From positions 1 to 64,000 of the forward strand of contig REBL01000148.1 of assembly GCA_007692755.1 (NCBI GenBank): DNA of 64,000 bases, read 5' to 3'. Shown in pieces: positions 34,801 to 44,264 of this stretch (positions within the stretch are counted from its first letter, which is position 1; the number at the start of each line of letters is the position of its first letter). The notes under the pieces were generated by a model. It was given only the letters and a program-made list of their open reading frames with translations. It did no database searches and had not been told where the DNA came from. Both the position numbers and the translations under genes were made by a program. Source of the DNA: Nodularia sp. (in: cyanobacteria). Its GTDB lineage: Bacteria; Cyanobacteriota; Cyanobacteriia; Cyanobacteriales; Nostocaceae.

Positions 34801-37655
34801 GGAAAGTTAGTCGTGCTTGTAACGGTAATAATCTGTTGTAGTATTACTGTAGCTGCTATTTGTGACTGGTCGCTCATTACAGGCAATTTAGCTAAATCCT
34901 CAATATCTTCAATTCCTTTTTCTTGTAAAAATAATTTTATCGATTCTTGTTGTTGGGCAATTTTATCTTCTATTTTGCTGGGTTCTGGTAAGATATTTAT
35001 CCCAAATTCTTTTAATGCTTCAAGAGCAGTATCTATTGCTTTATCAGGTTTAAATGTTGTATTATAATATAATATCTTTAACTGCTCGATCTTAGATTTA
35101 TCCCAAATAGACTTTGCTTGTTTTATTACTTCTTCTGCAACTTCTTCAAAACGTGCAAATTTAGTGTTTAAGCAAAGTAATTCTAATATTTCTACATGGA
35201 ATTCAAAGGTCAATTTATACTGCTCACTCCAGCTATTAGATGCTAGCAGTTGTAATCCTGCTTCTAAATACTTAAGAGCAGGTGCATAAGCTGTGGATGC
35301 CTTAGACTTTTTCCCTGCTTGTAGATTCAATTTAGCTAACTCATCTTTTTCTAGTTGTTCAGCTATTAATTCTGCGCCTTCATTCAATTGATTGACAATA
35401 TTAAAAATATTTTCATCTAATTCATCTGCTTGAGTATTTTTCCACAAGAGACGGCCTATTTGCAAATGAATATATTTTTTCTCCCCTTCTAAAATGAGAC
35501 TATAAGCTGCTTGTTGAACTCGGTCATGTAAAAATTTATAGGGAATAAAAGCAGAGTCAATTTCTAACGCATCACTTGTTATTTCTTCCTGACTCCATAG
35601 CAGGGGTAATTTATAGTCATTGCTTAAGGGAATAATCAAACCTTCCTGGAGTGCTGGTTGTAGTTCTTGAGAAGTAACAATTGGAGATTTTTTATTGACA
35701 ATAGACAGAAGTTCTAAATTAAAATTGTTTCCTACACAGGCGGCTAATTTTAAAATATTCTGTGTATTTTGGTCTAGTCTCTCAATCTTTCTGACCATTA
35801 AATCAACTACATTATCAGTTATTCCTACTTCTTGAATTTGCTCAATATCCCATTGCCAAAAACCTCTATTATCTTCTCCTGGATTAATAGAAAATTGAGG
35901 GACAATAAATGCCAACAAGTTTTCTTTATATAATATTTTGAACAATTGAGTCACAAAAAAAGAATTACCAGCCGTTTTTTTAGTTACTAACTCTGCTAAA
36001 GGTTGTACATATTCACTTGAACAATTTAGGGTATCAGCCATTAATTTCTTAACATCAGCAATTCCCAAAGGTTGAAGCATGATTTGATTAACTGTAATTT
36101 CAGCTTTTTGAATTGCTTCTAATGTTTGCATTAAAGGATGTGTAGGACTGACTTCATTATCTCGATATGCCCCTATAACCAATAAACATTGGCTGTCAGT
36201 CTTGGCAATTAATTTTTCAATTAAATTCAAAGATGGTAAATCTGCCCATTGTAAATCATCGAGAAAAATAGCTAAAGGGTGTTCTTCTTGACTGAAAATT
36301 TGAACAAATCTGGCAAAGAATAAATTAAACCGATTTTGTGTTTCTGTTGCTGCTAGTTGCTCAACAGAAGGCTGTTTACCAATCATCTTTTCTAAGTCAG
36401 GAATGACATCAATAATGATTTGAGCATTATTTCCTAACGCGGCTAATATTTTTTCTTTCCACGTTTGTAGGATTATTTCTGCTTCACTCAAGAGTTGACG
36501 GATTAAACCTTGAAAAGCTTGTGTGATTGCTGCGTAAGGAATATCTCGCTGTAACTGGTCAAATTTGCCATTGATAAAGTATCCTCTGCGCTGTGTAATC
36601 GGTTTATGAATTTCATTGACCAAGGCAGATTTACCGATGCCAGAATAACCACAAACCAGGATTATTTCAGTATTCCCTTGGCTAACGCGTTCAAATGTAG
36701 TTAACAGTTGAGTAATTTCCTGCTCTCGACCATAGAGTTTTTGAGGAATATGAAACTTATCAAAAATATCCTGACTTCCTAAAGAAAAAACAGCAATTTT
36801 TCCTGTCGTCTTTAATTGCTGAAGACAGGTTTCTAAATCTGCTTTAATTCCCGCAGCATTTTGATATCTTTCTTCTGGGGTTTTAGCCAATAATTTGATG
36901 ATGATATTAGATAATGCTAAAGGAACTGAAGCAATTATTTCATCGGGTCTTTTCGGCTGTTGTGCGATATGACAATGGACTAATTCTATGGGGTCTTTGG
37001 TGGTGAAGGGAACTTGATGTGTCAACAGTTCATATAAAGTGACACCTAGAGAGTAAAAATCACTACGGTAATCTATACCCCGGTTCATTCTGCCAGTTTG
37101 TTCTGGAGAAATATAAGCTAATGTTCCTTCTAATTGATTGATGTTAGTAACTATTTGATTTTCTTGAGATAAACGGCTAGAAATGCCAAAGTCAATAATT
37201 TTTAGTTGTCTAGTTTCTCTGTTATAGACAATGTTAGCAGGGTTAATATCTTTGTGGATAATATTAGCGGTATGAATAGCTGCTAAACTCTCAGTAATTT
37301 GAATAGCAAGATGAAGAAAACTTTCTAAATTAAGCTGAAGTTGAGACTTTAATAGGTTTAAAGATTGACCTCCAAAGTCCTCTAAAAGTATGATTAAACT
37401 ATTCTTATATCGCTTTAAGTCATAGGCTTTAATAATCCCATTGGCATTTAAGGAACGGGTAATTATATATTCTTGTTTATATCGAGTCAATTCTGAAGGG
37501 GTGGGATAATTTTCTTTGAGAATTTTCAGAATAATTGCTTGGTTATCTGGCTTGAGAACACCTCGATAAACCAACGAATTAGAACTTTCATATATTTTCT
37601 CATTAATTTGGTAATCTATGATGCTATCCATTTTTTTACCATGACTTTTTAGCAT
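31845..37655 (-). CDS. Giant Ser/Thr kinase - AAA ATPase - GAF protein with C-terminal AAA_35 domain
   Basis: The 1936-aa multidomain regulator has a protein kinase (about residues 10-270) with catalytic loop [14 protein letters not shown] and DFG in [11 protein letters not shown]. An AAA_16-type ATPase follows (about 300-600, Walker [16 protein letters not shown], Walker [13 protein letters not shown]). A long helical TPR-like region (about 700-1340) precedes a GAF domain (about 1380-1530, [20 protein letters not shown]) and a coiled coil ([19 protein letters not shown]). It ends in an AAA_35 module (about 1580-1930, [43 protein letters not shown]). The usual cyanobacterial relatives (Hstk-type kinases) end in a histidine kinase at this place; here it is absent. 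Starts at 37730, 37655 and 37631 are possible; I chose ATG 37655 (GGGG upstream), and [16 protein letters not shown] at 37631 is nearly as good. Confidence 0.85.
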   Translation of the reverse strand: MLKSHGKKMDSIIDYQINEKIYESSNSLVYRGVLKPDNQAIILKILKENYPTPSELTRYKQEYIITRSLNANGIIKAYDLKRYKNSLIILLEDFGGQSLNLLKSQLQLNLESFLHLAIQITESLAAIHTANIIHKDINPANIVYNRETRQLKIIDFGISSRLSQENQIVTNINQLEGTLAYISPEQTGRMNRGIDYRSDFYSLGVTLYELLTHQVPFTTKDPIELVHCHIAQQPKRPDEIIASVPLALSNIIIKLLAKTPEERYQNAAGIKADLETCLQQLKTTGKIAVFSLGSQDIFDKFHIPQKLYGREQEITQLLTTFERVSQGNTEIILVCGYSGIGKSALVNEIHKPITQRRGYFINGKFDQLQRDIPYAAITQAFQGLIRQLLSEAEIILQTWKEKILAALGNNAQIIIDVIPDLEKMIGKQPSVEQLAATETQNRFNLFFARFVQIFSQEEHPLAIFLDDLQWADLPSLNLIEKLIAKTDSQCLLVIGAYRDNEVSPTHPLMQTLEAIQKAEITVNQIMLQPLGIADVKKLMADTLNCSSEYVQPLAELVTKKTAGNSFFVTQLFKILYKENLLAFIVPQFSINPGEDNRGFWQWDIEQIQEVGITDNVVDLMVRKIERLDQNTQNILKLAACVGNNFNLELLSIVNKKSPIVTSQELQPALQEGLIIPLSNDYKLPLLWSQEEITSDALEIDSAFIPYKFLHDRVQQAAYSLILEGEKKYIHLQIGRLLWKNTQADELDENIFNIVNQLNEGAELIAEQLEKDELAKLNLQAGKKSKASTAYAPALKYLEAGLQLLASNSWSEQYKLTFEFHVEILELLCLNTKFARFEEVAEEVIKQAKSIWDKSKIEQLKILYYNTTFKPDKAIDTALEALKEFGINILPEPSKIEDKIAQQQESIKLFLQEKGIEDIEDLAKLPVMSDQSQIAATVILQQIITVTSTTNFPLSIEVILTQINLYLKYGHSPESAWTYSVYGMFLCIIKNDIENGDKFGRLALNLLEKFNIPKSEAFVIHVYYSQIYHWKEPLRKIVAENQLKQSFKTGTDAGDNESSSYLAIDYCCFKLLSGYNLEEVDEEFQKYSKHINKTGFLYSLYCIDILHNLVINLLTINSYQDNFIVGTCQEEEEKYLQNWIETNNTWLMFFVYFVKTISAYFFKDYRQALDSGINASKYIQACSSLFTAPQHNFYLSLAALAEYQNCDVKQQIELIEQVDKNQESMKIWTNHCVANFQHKYDLVAAEKSRVLGEYWQAQELYEKAIQGANKYEVIHEEALAYERAAEFYLNLGREEIGQLYLRNSHHCYTRWGAKAKVKQLEDEYPQYFILTTNQGKVKSLSPTISTTGNDGEILDLTTVIKASQVLAGEIILSKLLAKLMKIMIENAGAQQGFLLLPDDDNWVMEAIASVDSDGMAILQSLPVDTLDPSTQTPLLSTAIINYVAHTQENIVLNHAAHEGQFTQDPYIVATQPKSILCIPLIHQGKLSGILYLENNLTTEAFTADRVQVLNILSSQAAISIENSRLYATLEEKVEERTQELSQTLEILKATQAKLEFENALLKTAEEASVYDYQVGGSLPIDAPTYVVRSADRYLYKALKTGEFCYILNTRQMGKSSLMVRMMHHLQQEGFCCAAIDMTRIGSENITPEQWYKGLAVELWQGFDLLDKVNLKAWWKENIELSPMQRLSRFFEEVLLGQVTLPDNNLAPKIVIFLDEIDSVLGLDFSVNDFFALVRSCYNQRGINPEYQRLCFVLLGVTTPSDLITDYRRTPFNIGQAIQLHGFQLHEAQPLLQGFSDKVSNPQALLKEVLFWTNGQPFLTQKICQMIRSSSSSIPEKSEKVWIENLIRTHIIEDWEYQDEPEHLRTIRDRILKGERQPTQMLELYRQILQQGQVRALDSLDERELILSGLLVKEQSYLTIHNRIYEVIFNHGWITQHI

Positions 37656-37781
37656 TTTATTCAACCCCAATTTTAAGGTAAATGGGTGTAAATGATGATT
37701 ATATTTATATATTGTTATTGCGAGAAACAAAGCAATATTAATCCCGCAATAACCACTTTTACCTACTTACTCCCACTTGTT

Positions 37782-38840
37782 CTAAGTACAAGTTAGAGGC
37801 AGATAGGGATATGGAGCTGTGGAATATTTTACATCCATTAAATATTGTCCATCTTCTTTGGAATAAAACGGAAATTCTCCTTCTTCATCATCAGCTTCAG
37901 CCCATTTCCTGATCTCATCGGGAGATAAATTTATTTCGGAAGGTATGGGAGGATAAGGAATAACAACTTGATAAATAGTAGAAGAACTTACTGGACTGAG
38001 TTTTAATTCTTTGATCTCACCTTTATAACCATACCATTCCACTTCCAGTCCATACTTGTTAACTATTTCACCTGTACTTAGAATAGGTGGAAAAATTTGT
38101 TGATAGTATGTTTTCCCATTCTTGTTAACCTCGCGATATGCCTGGCCTGCCATCAAAAGGCTCAAAGCAATTCCCGTCCAAGCTTTACTATTGGGCAAAA
38201 TCAAGAATCTTGGTTTTTCACTAGATTTACTTATACTCTCTAGTGGATAATAAATGTTAAGATTTTCTGGTTCAAGTTGGGATGGAGAAGAAGTTTGGTC
38301 AACAAAAAAAATCTCTCTGGCTATGAGTCCATTTAACATTTCAGGAGAAATTTCGTCCCATTCACCACGTATAAATTTATTCCATTTGTCTGTTTTTTTT
38401 GCTTCTAAAAAAAAGTGCCATGTTGTAGCAATTAGCTGGGATATTTTGCGGCTTTGTAGTAGTGTCAGGGCTGATGCATAAAAATTATTGCTCTCACTAA
38501 TGCGTTGATTATGTGAAGAATTACTTGGGAATATAAGATCCTCAAAACCTTTGGCTAAAACTACTCCAGAAGAAGGTAAATAAGAGCCTATACTATTACC
38601 GTCTGGGGTTTGGCAATAAGGTTCTAGCTTTTCTTGAGTTTCTGGATCAATCAAATATTCGTGAAATTCTCCCCTAGACTTAGCTACGATTGTTGTCTTT
38701 ATATATTGTCCTTCTGTTCTCTTCTCTGGGGGAGTAACTAAAAGAATTTGATAATATGTGTCAGGACTATACCACTGTCCTGGTAGCATTGCATCTTTTG
38801 CGACTAATGGAGTATTGGAGGATAATTCTTGTTGATTCAT
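37782..38840 (-). CDS. Unrecognised 352-aa protein in the cyclodehydratase operon
   Basis: This soluble protein starts MNQQELSSNTPLVAKDAMLP. It has no signal peptide or convincing family signature by eye. Noticeable segments are MLPGQWYSPDTYYQILLVTP, a central helical part (ASALTLLQSRKISQLIATTW), a possible membrane-like helix (WTGIALSLLMAGQAY), an acidic WAEADDEEGEFPFYSKEDG and a C-terminus DVKYSTAPYPYLPLTCT ending in Thr/Cys/Thr. It begins 25 bp after the amidohydrolase stop and is the third gene in the cyclodehydratase-amidohydrolase run, so it probably works with them. An oversized precursor, partner or immunity protein are all possible; none can be asserted. Confidence 0.75.
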   Translation of the reverse strand: MNQQELSSNTPLVAKDAMLPGQWYSPDTYYQILLVTPPEKRTEGQYIKTTIVAKSRGEFHEYLIDPETQEKLEPYCQTPDGNSIGSYLPSSGVVLAKGFEDLIFPSNSSHNQRISESNNFYASALTLLQSRKISQLIATTWHFFLEAKKTDKWNKFIRGEWDEISPEMLNGLIAREIFFVDQTSSPSQLEPENLNIYYPLESISKSSEKPRFLILPNSKAWTGIALSLLMAGQAYREVNKNGKTYYQQIFPPILSTGEIVNKYGLEVEWYGYKGEIKELKLSPVSSSTIYQVVIPYPPIPSEINLSPDEIRKWAEADDEEGEFPFYSKEDGQYLMDVKYSTAPYPYLPLTCT

Positions 38841-38865
38841 GATATTAGTGCATCCTTGTTAATGT

Positions 38866-39984
38866 TCAAGCCAAATTGTAAAAACGGCTAGGATTATCCC
38901 AAACAATCTTTTGGATGGTTGTTTGAGACAACTGTGCTTCCAGGTTTATCACTTTGTTCACAACATCTGGTTGATGATCCATGTGCGGGTAATCAGAGCC
39001 AAAGATTAAGTTATCAGAACCGATGTACTCAATAATTTGACTTAAGTAAGGTTCAGAAGGTTCAAGTGCTACAAAGCACTGACGGTGAAAATACTCTGAT
39101 GGTAGTAATTTCACATGGTTTTTTACCTCCAAATGTAAATTATCATACTCTTCATCCAGTCGCCAGAGCCAATACGGCAACCAGCCACAACCAGACTCTA
39201 GAAAAGCTACTTTCAGCCGTGGGTGACGCTCTAACACTCCTCCGGTAATCAAAGCCAACAATGCCATCATCTGTTCCATTGGATGAGAACAAGCGTGCAT
39301 GGCAAAACGAGTATGAAACCGATCTGCGCCTACTGTTGGTAAACGGCTATGGGTTCCTTCATGAATGCTGACGGCTATTCCCAACTCTTCACAGGCTGTC
39401 CAAAATGGCTCGTAGGCAGGATCACTCAAGAGTCGTCCTTTAACGGGGTTAGGGCGTAAAAAAACGGCTTTCCAGCCAAAGTTGGCGATGCGATATAGTT
39501 CTGCGACCATTTGCTCTGGGGCATGAAGATTAATCGCTCCTACCCCTTTTAATCTGTCTGGAGCAGAGCTACAAAATTCTTCGTATAACCAAGTATTGTA
39601 AGCATGGGTAAAGGCTCCCACGACTTCGGCTGGCATGGTATCAATGGCAAAAAGCCACAGTCCGTAAGTTGGATAAACAAAGGCGATGTCAATCCCCATC
39701 TGTACCATTGCTTGCAGGTGAGATTCGGCATTGTAGCCATTTACATACGCCTGGGGGTGAGCCTGCATCATTTGCTGATTGCCTTGTTCTCTGACTGATG
39801 GGGATATCTTTTCCACAATGTTTTCCCCCTGAATTTTCATGTCTGCGGAGGGTGCAAAGTGCTTAAATTCAGAAGCCAGATACTTAGACCACATCTGCAA
39901 AGGCTCAATTACGTGGGAATCAGCATCAATAATCTTATATCCATGCAGCATAGTTAAACCTGTACAATTTTTAACTTCAGTCAT
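38866..39984 (-). CDS. Metal-dependent amidohydrolase (amidohydrolase_2 family)
   Basis: The 372-aa TIM-barrel hydrolase has metal ligands in YKIIDADSHVIEPLQMW (D-x-H), His in AVSIHEGTHSRL, a further His in HACSHPMEQMM, and Asp in IFGSDYPHMDHQPD. Length is typical for the family, which contains decarboxylases and hydrolases acting on C-C or C-N bonds. It follows the cyclodehydratase stop by 9 bp, so translation is likely coupled. Amidohydrolases of this fold act in some RiPP pathways (for example in bottromycin maturation). By position, this one could hydrolyse or tailor the cyclodehydratase product; that is an inference. Confidence 0.9.
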   Translation of the reverse strand: MTEVKNCTGLTMLHGYKIIDADSHVIEPLQMWSKYLASEFKHFAPSADMKIQGENIVEKISPSVREQGNQQMMQAHPQAYVNGYNAESHLQAMVQMGIDIAFVYPTYGLWLFAIDTMPAEVVGAFTHAYNTWLYEEFCSSAPDRLKGVGAINLHAPEQMVAELYRIANFGWKAVFLRPNPVKGRLLSDPAYEPFWTACEELGIAVSIHEGTHSRLPTVGADRFHTRFAMHACSHPMEQMMALLALITGGVLERHPRLKVAFLESGCGWLPYWLWRLDEEYDNLHLEVKNHVKLLPSEYFHRQCFVALEPSEPYLSQIIEYIGSDNLIFGSDYPHMDHQPDVVNKVINLEAQLSQTTIQKIVWDNPSRFYNLA

Positions 39985-39993
39985 CAGTGTAGG

Positions 39994-42294
39994 CTACATC
40001 CACATGGGATAGGGGTTTAGTTGCTCTTCGGTCAAAGGCTGTGGTAACCAACCCATTTTGACCGGAATTTCATAAAGCCTTCCTGCACCTAAGCGTTGCC
40101 AAATATGACGCATTCCTGGCACAATTACTTTAGCTACTCTCAGCCCAATATCGGGGCGAGTCTGATCTAGAACTAGCATTTCCAGACCATTCTGCTCAAC
40201 GATTTGTTGACAAAGCCTGACATCTTCGAGAAGGTCGTCACTGGCTAGTTGAGGATAATCGGCACAAACTTTGGGTTTCCCGAAATTATTGGGCAGCAGA
40301 TAAGGTTGATTTGCTACAGTTGCAGATTTCCACCATTCTATTGCTAGAGGATCGGCAGATGGGGGATATTGGGTAGTGCCATCTGCTGTAGCTGATAAAA
40401 GGTTGGGCAGAATTTGGTTAACTTCTGTTAAAGCGCGACTAATGGCAATTTCAGCGTCAAAATGAGCGCCATAGCCTAAGATAATATCTTCTACTTCTCG
40501 ATCTGTGCGGGTACTAATAGCCGCAAAGGCGGGAATATTCAGGTCATTAGTAATATCTAACACCCACAATTCTCTGTTAATAGCTTGGTAATATGCTTTG
40601 AGCTTGTGAAAATAAGGTTGGTTAAAACTATCTAAATCTACTTGAGATTTTGGCAATCTATTATACCACCACAACGCGACACAATCACGCTCAACTAATT
40701 CCATAAATCCTTGCAGAATTGCTTCTTCGAGGGTATTCCCGGCGGCACAGCCATTGGAGTCTGCCCAACAGTCTGGGGGGTGGGATGGGCGATAGCCATA
40801 ATAGCAGTAAGCTGTGGGCAGATATTTGAATTCTTGGTGGGTTAAAGACCAAACTGGTGTCCAGTCAATTTCTCTTTCTGTATCAAATGGTTCTGGAACT
40901 TTTTGAAACCAACCTTGAAACTTGGCATGATTCCATTGTTGTCGATGTTCGTATTGCTGTGGGCTGAAGTTCATACAGGCATTGGGGTGAATAGCTTTGT
41001 TCCCCATTTGTTGGTAACTGCCTTTGCGTCTGATTTCGTTTCCCTGGAATACCCCAGAATACCTTTCAATCGCTTCACACAAACCGCTAGCCCTGGCTTG
41101 GCTATCAGTTCTACCTTTGCCGGCGCTTCTACCCCCAACATTTTGGCGTAAGCTGTCTAAATTATCAAAGATGCTGAGAAAATGATGCTTGGCTAGATAT
41201 GTATGAGTTAACCCATTTCCTGGAATTTTTTGCAGTTCTCGGACAATGCCTGTAATGGGACTAATATGATGTTGGTATTTTTTGAAAGTTGCTTGGGGTG
41301 AACAATAACGATGTCCTCCATCTGTGGTAAAGGTTTTCTGACGGTGTTCTAAAACAATGGGTAGGGGTGTTTTTTCCCGTCCATTATTCATCTCTCCACA
41401 ACTAGGACATTGGGGACGTTGCACGAGGATATGCTTTTGGGTTTGGAGGGTTAATGTGTCATAGGTGAGCAGAGTTGCTGTTAAGGGTTGATTTTCTGCT
41501 TGGATAATCCACTTAAACACTTCTGTAGCTGCCATTGCTAATGCTGTTTGCACTGTAGAAGCGAGGAAACCTAAAGGAGGAGATAAGGAAATCTGTTTAT
41601 GTTTTTGGATAAATCTTTGAATGGGTTTGTTATCTCGTAAACGCTGGGCTAGACATTGCCAACATCCTGTTTTATGGGGATGAAATATGGGGCCTATCCA
41701 GGTGATTGTTCCTAAGGGGTTGACTAGCATCCAGGGAGTTTGAGACTTTAATGCTTGTTGATTAATTTCTTCTAGCTGAGGGTGGAGGTAGTCGTCTGTT
41801 AAAACTACTGTGATATCTCCTGTATCAACTGTTTGAATATGCAGGGATTTGAGGATGGTTGTGAAGTCTTCAAGGGACAGAGAACCTAGAGTTTTGACTG
41901 CGACTGTAGTTGATTGCAAACGTTGAGCCGCGAGGGTGGGAGTAATATTAAGATGATTACAAAAGATGGCTAAGTGGGAGGGTAGTGAGTCATCTGGTTC
42001 GACTAGATAGCCCTGTTGTTCCATTTGAAATAGGGCATATTGAGTCTTGATGCTGAGATTGAGAACATTCTGGAAAAAGTCGGCAGTTTCAGGGGTTGGG
42101 TTTTGTTGCAGTAGTTCCAGTTGGATGATGTCGATAATTTCGTCAATGCTATGGCGATCGCGGAGTAAATCAGCTACTCTACAAGAAAGGCGATCGCTCA
42201 ACCAAACTGCCTCTCTCTCAGATAAGAGAAATACTTGGTCTGGTTCTATGGTTTCAACGGTGTAACAAGGCTTGAAGTGGGGTTTATTGATCAT
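39994..42294 (-). CDS. Fused TOMM cyclodehydratase (E1-like leader-binding plus YcaO domain), PatD-like
   Basis: The 766-aa enzyme predicted to convert Ser/Thr/Cys of a peptide into azolines using ATP. The N-terminal half is E1-like with a winged-helix recognition segment (residues 1-100) and a zinc tetrathiolate (GCWQCLAQRL; RPQCPSCGE). From about residue 350 the YcaO domain carries the ATP-site motifs GGRSAGKGRTDSQ, ASGLCEAIERYSG and EEAILQGFMELVERD. The C-terminus NPYPMWM is a Pro-rich tail like the PxPxP end of azoline-forming YcaOs. This architecture matches PatD/TruD/LynD-type cyclodehydratases (about 770 aa). It is the first gene of an operon with an amidohydrolase and an unknown protein. 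No dehydrogenase or obvious precursor is adjacent; the nearest candidate precursors are 20 kb away. Confidence 0.9.
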   Translation of the reverse strand: MINKPHFKPCYTVETIEPDQVFLLSEREAVWLSDRLSCRVADLLRDRHSIDEIIDIIQLELLQQNPTPETADFFQNVLNLSIKTQYALFQMEQQGYLVEPDDSLPSHLAIFCNHLNITPTLAAQRLQSTTVAVKTLGSLSLEDFTTILKSLHIQTVDTGDITVVLTDDYLHPQLEEINQQALKSQTPWMLVNPLGTITWIGPIFHPHKTGCWQCLAQRLRDNKPIQRFIQKHKQISLSPPLGFLASTVQTALAMAATEVFKWIIQAENQPLTATLLTYDTLTLQTQKHILVQRPQCPSCGEMNNGREKTPLPIVLEHRQKTFTTDGGHRYCSPQATFKKYQHHISPITGIVRELQKIPGNGLTHTYLAKHHFLSIFDNLDSLRQNVGGRSAGKGRTDSQARASGLCEAIERYSGVFQGNEIRRKGSYQQMGNKAIHPNACMNFSPQQYEHRQQWNHAKFQGWFQKVPEPFDTEREIDWTPVWSLTHQEFKYLPTAYCYYGYRPSHPPDCWADSNGCAAGNTLEEAILQGFMELVERDCVALWWYNRLPKSQVDLDSFNQPYFHKLKAYYQAINRELWVLDITNDLNIPAFAAISTRTDREVEDIILGYGAHFDAEIAISRALTEVNQILPNLLSATADGTTQYPPSADPLAIEWWKSATVANQPYLLPNNFGKPKVCADYPQLASDDLLEDVRLCQQIVEQNGLEMLVLDQTRPDIGLRVAKVIVPGMRHIWQRLGAGRLYEIPVKMGWLPQPLTEEQLNPYPMWM

Positions 42295-42381
42295 CTTCTA
42301 TATTGAGTAAACTCTCAGTACATCATTTCACGTTACTTTAAATAAGGAAGAATATAACCGCAAAAACTCAATAGCTAAGAC

Positions 42382-43539
42382 GTGGTAAAACAGGACGAAC
42401 TTCGCAACAAATTAAAGCAAACGAGAATCCGCTTGGGTATGAGTCAGCAAGATTTGGCTAACTTGGCTGGTGTGACTCGGCAAACTATTAGCGGTGTCGA
42501 GTCGGGACAATATGCGCCATCCACTACGATAGCCCTACGGTTGACAAAAGCTTTGGGCTGTCAAGTGGAAGATTTATTTTGGTTAGAGCAGGATTTACCA
42601 GAAATAGAAGCTCTGCCAGCCTATAATGTGCCATTAGGTCAGCAACTGCGGCTGATTTTGGCTCAAGTTGGCAATCAATGGATTGCTCATCCTTTAATTG
42701 GTCAAGATGCTTTTCGTACAGAGATGATACCAGCTGACGGCGAAGGCGATCGCCTGCCCGGTACAAATACAATGGTGGTCAAGTTACTAGACGACCCCGG
42801 AAATCTGCATCAAACAGTGATTTTGGCAGGATGTGCGCCGGCTTTATCCTTATGGGCGCGTGCTGCTGAACGTTGGCATCCCAACCTCAGAGTACACTGG
42901 ACATTAGATAACAGTATGACGGCATTGCATCGACTACGCCGGGGAGAAGTTCATTTTGCCGGGATGCATTTGTACGACCCCCAGACTGGAGAATATAACA
43001 CTCCCTTTGTGCGTTCGGTTCTTCAAGGTGCGGCGGCTGTATTAATTAACCTTGGGGTTTGGGAGGAAGGAATATTGACTCAGCCAAATAATCCTCTGGG
43101 ATTGAAAACTATTGCAGACTTAGCACAACCAGGTGTCACCATTGCCAATCGTGAAGAAGGTTCAGGTAGTCGCCAAGTCTTAGAGCGATCGCTCCAAGAT
43201 GCAAGTATACCATTTACAGCCGTCAAGGGATTTGAGCAAATTGTCCACGGACATCTAGAAGTAGCCCAAGCAGTAGCCACCGGCAGAGTTACATCTGGTA
43301 TCAGCACTGCATCTGTAGCCGCCGCTTTTGGGTTAGGATTCATCCCCTTACAACAATCACGATACGATTTAGCAGTTCTCAAGTCATACTTAGATGAAGC
43401 CCCTGTACAAAAACTACTTGGCACTTTAGGACATCGGCGAGTACTCTCACAACTAGAGGCCATAGGTGGTTATAATACCAGTCAGACTGGGGAAGTAGTC
43501 GCCACAATTGAACCTAGTAGTGTAGTTCGTAATTCGTAA
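42382..43539 (+). CDS. XRE-type HTH regulator with periplasmic-binding-like (molybdate-type) domain
   Basis: The 385-aa protein begins at GTG 42382. Residues 5-65 form an XRE helix-turn-helix (RIRLGMSQQDLANLAGVTRQ, GVESGQYAPSTTIALRLTKA). Residues 85-350 form a PBP-like ligand-binding domain (VILAGCAPALSLWARAAER, LRRGEVHFAGMHLYDP, IANREEGSGSRQVLERSL) as in cytoplasmic substrate-binding regulators related to ModA and MoeA/LysR-type sensors. It probably senses a small oxyanion or related ligand. A modABC transporter lies 18 kb away. It is divergent from the cyclodehydratase operon with an 87-bp gap, so it is a candidate regulator of that operon. The last residues (VVRNS) are encoded by a short tandem repeat. 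Confidence 0.85.
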   Translation: MVKQDELRNKLKQTRIRLGMSQQDLANLAGVTRQTISGVESGQYAPSTTIALRLTKALGCQVEDLFWLEQDLPEIEALPAYNVPLGQQLRLILAQVGNQWIAHPLIGQDAFRTEMIPADGEGDRLPGTNTMVVKLLDDPGNLHQTVILAGCAPALSLWARAAERWHPNLRVHWTLDNSMTALHRLRRGEVHFAGMHLYDPQTGEYNTPFVRSVLQGAAAVLINLGVWEEGILTQPNNPLGLKTIADLAQPGVTIANREEGSGSRQVLERSLQDASIPFTAVKGFEQIVHGHLEVAQAVATGRVTSGISTASVAAAFGLGFIPLQQSRYDLAVLKSYLDEAPVQKLLGTLGHRRVLSQLEAIGGYNTSQTGEVVATIEPSSVVRNS

Positions 43540-43550
43540 TTCGTAATTGG
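43521..43550. repeat. TAATTCG heptamer tandem repeat
   Basis: TTCGTAATTCGTAATTCGTAATTG contains about three units of the heptamer GTAATTC. It overlaps the last codons and stop of the XRE/PBP regulator and so supplies its C-terminal residues. It is an STRR-type repeat of heterocystous cyanobacteria. Confidence 0.75.
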
Positions 43551-43556
43551 TGATTT

Positions 43557-44264
43557 TTAATTTTTTATGGGGTCTCCAAATAATTCTGGTAATAATTCCC
43601 TTGTTTCTTCCAGAGAGTCCAACACTCGATAAGCCAAACCTCTAATTTTAATAGATGGTTGTTCGATATCGGGAACCATAATCGGACACATCCCCGCCTG
43701 AAAAGCTGCTTCTATACCCACAAACGAGTCTTCAAAAACCACACACTGCACAGGGTCAATATTCAGGCGGCGGCTGACTTCCAGAAAAATATCGGGTGCA
43801 GGTTTACCCTCAGCAACATCTTCACTCGTCACAATTGTAGTGAAATATTGATTAATCCCAGCATTTTTTAAACGTCGGACAGCTCTAATTCGAGCCGTAC
43901 CCGTGGCTAATCCAATCATCACACCCAGGTCACTGAGTCGAGAAAGCAAATCTAAAACCCCTGGTTTCATTGGTAAACCTTCTCGTAATTCTCGCTCATC
44001 ACCAATTTCGATGCGTTGAATGGTCACAGACTCAAATGGCAAATCCTCCCCATAGATTTTTTTCAGTAGTTTTTCCCGCCATGTCAAATCTCGCCCCACA
44101 ATCTCCATATATAAATCGTCGCTCATTATATAGCCATGATCTTTTAGAGCCTGCTTCCAAGCCCATCGAGCAATACTTTCCGTATCAAAAAGCAGACCAT
44201 CCATATCAAAAATTACGGCTCGGTAACTTGATAACACATTCAATGCCTTGATGCTTGTCAACAT
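43557..44264 (-). CDS. HAD-superfamily hydrolase, beta-phosphoglucomutase-like
   Basis: The 235-aa protein has HAD motif I VIFDMDGLLFDTE, motif II GLATGTARIRAVRRL (Thr/Ser region), motif III Lys in SEDVAEGKPAPDIFLEV, and motif IV VVFEDSFVGIEAA. A helical cap lies between residues 30 and 90. This is the subgroup that includes beta-phosphoglucomutases and sugar-phosphate phosphatases. The substrate is not evident. It converges with the XRE/PBP regulator. A sugar-phosphate role would match the nearby glgX, but they are not in one operon. Confidence 0.9.
   Translation of the reverse strand: MLTSIKALNVLSSYRAVIFDMDGLLFDTESIARWAWKQALKDHGYIMSDDLYMEIVGRDLTWREKLLKKIYGEDLPFESVTIQRIEIGDERELREGLPMKPGVLDLLSRLSDLGVMIGLATGTARIRAVRRLKNAGINQYFTTIVTSEDVAEGKPAPDIFLEVSRRLNIDPVQCVVFEDSFVGIEAAFQAGMCPIMVPDIEQPSIKIRGLAYRVLDSLEETRELLPELFGDPIKN

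Noticed and set aside
37782-38840. 352-aa protein as a nitrile hydratase-like (NHLP) precursor
   Set aside because: No metal-binding Cys cluster or leader pattern of that family; length and composition do not match.
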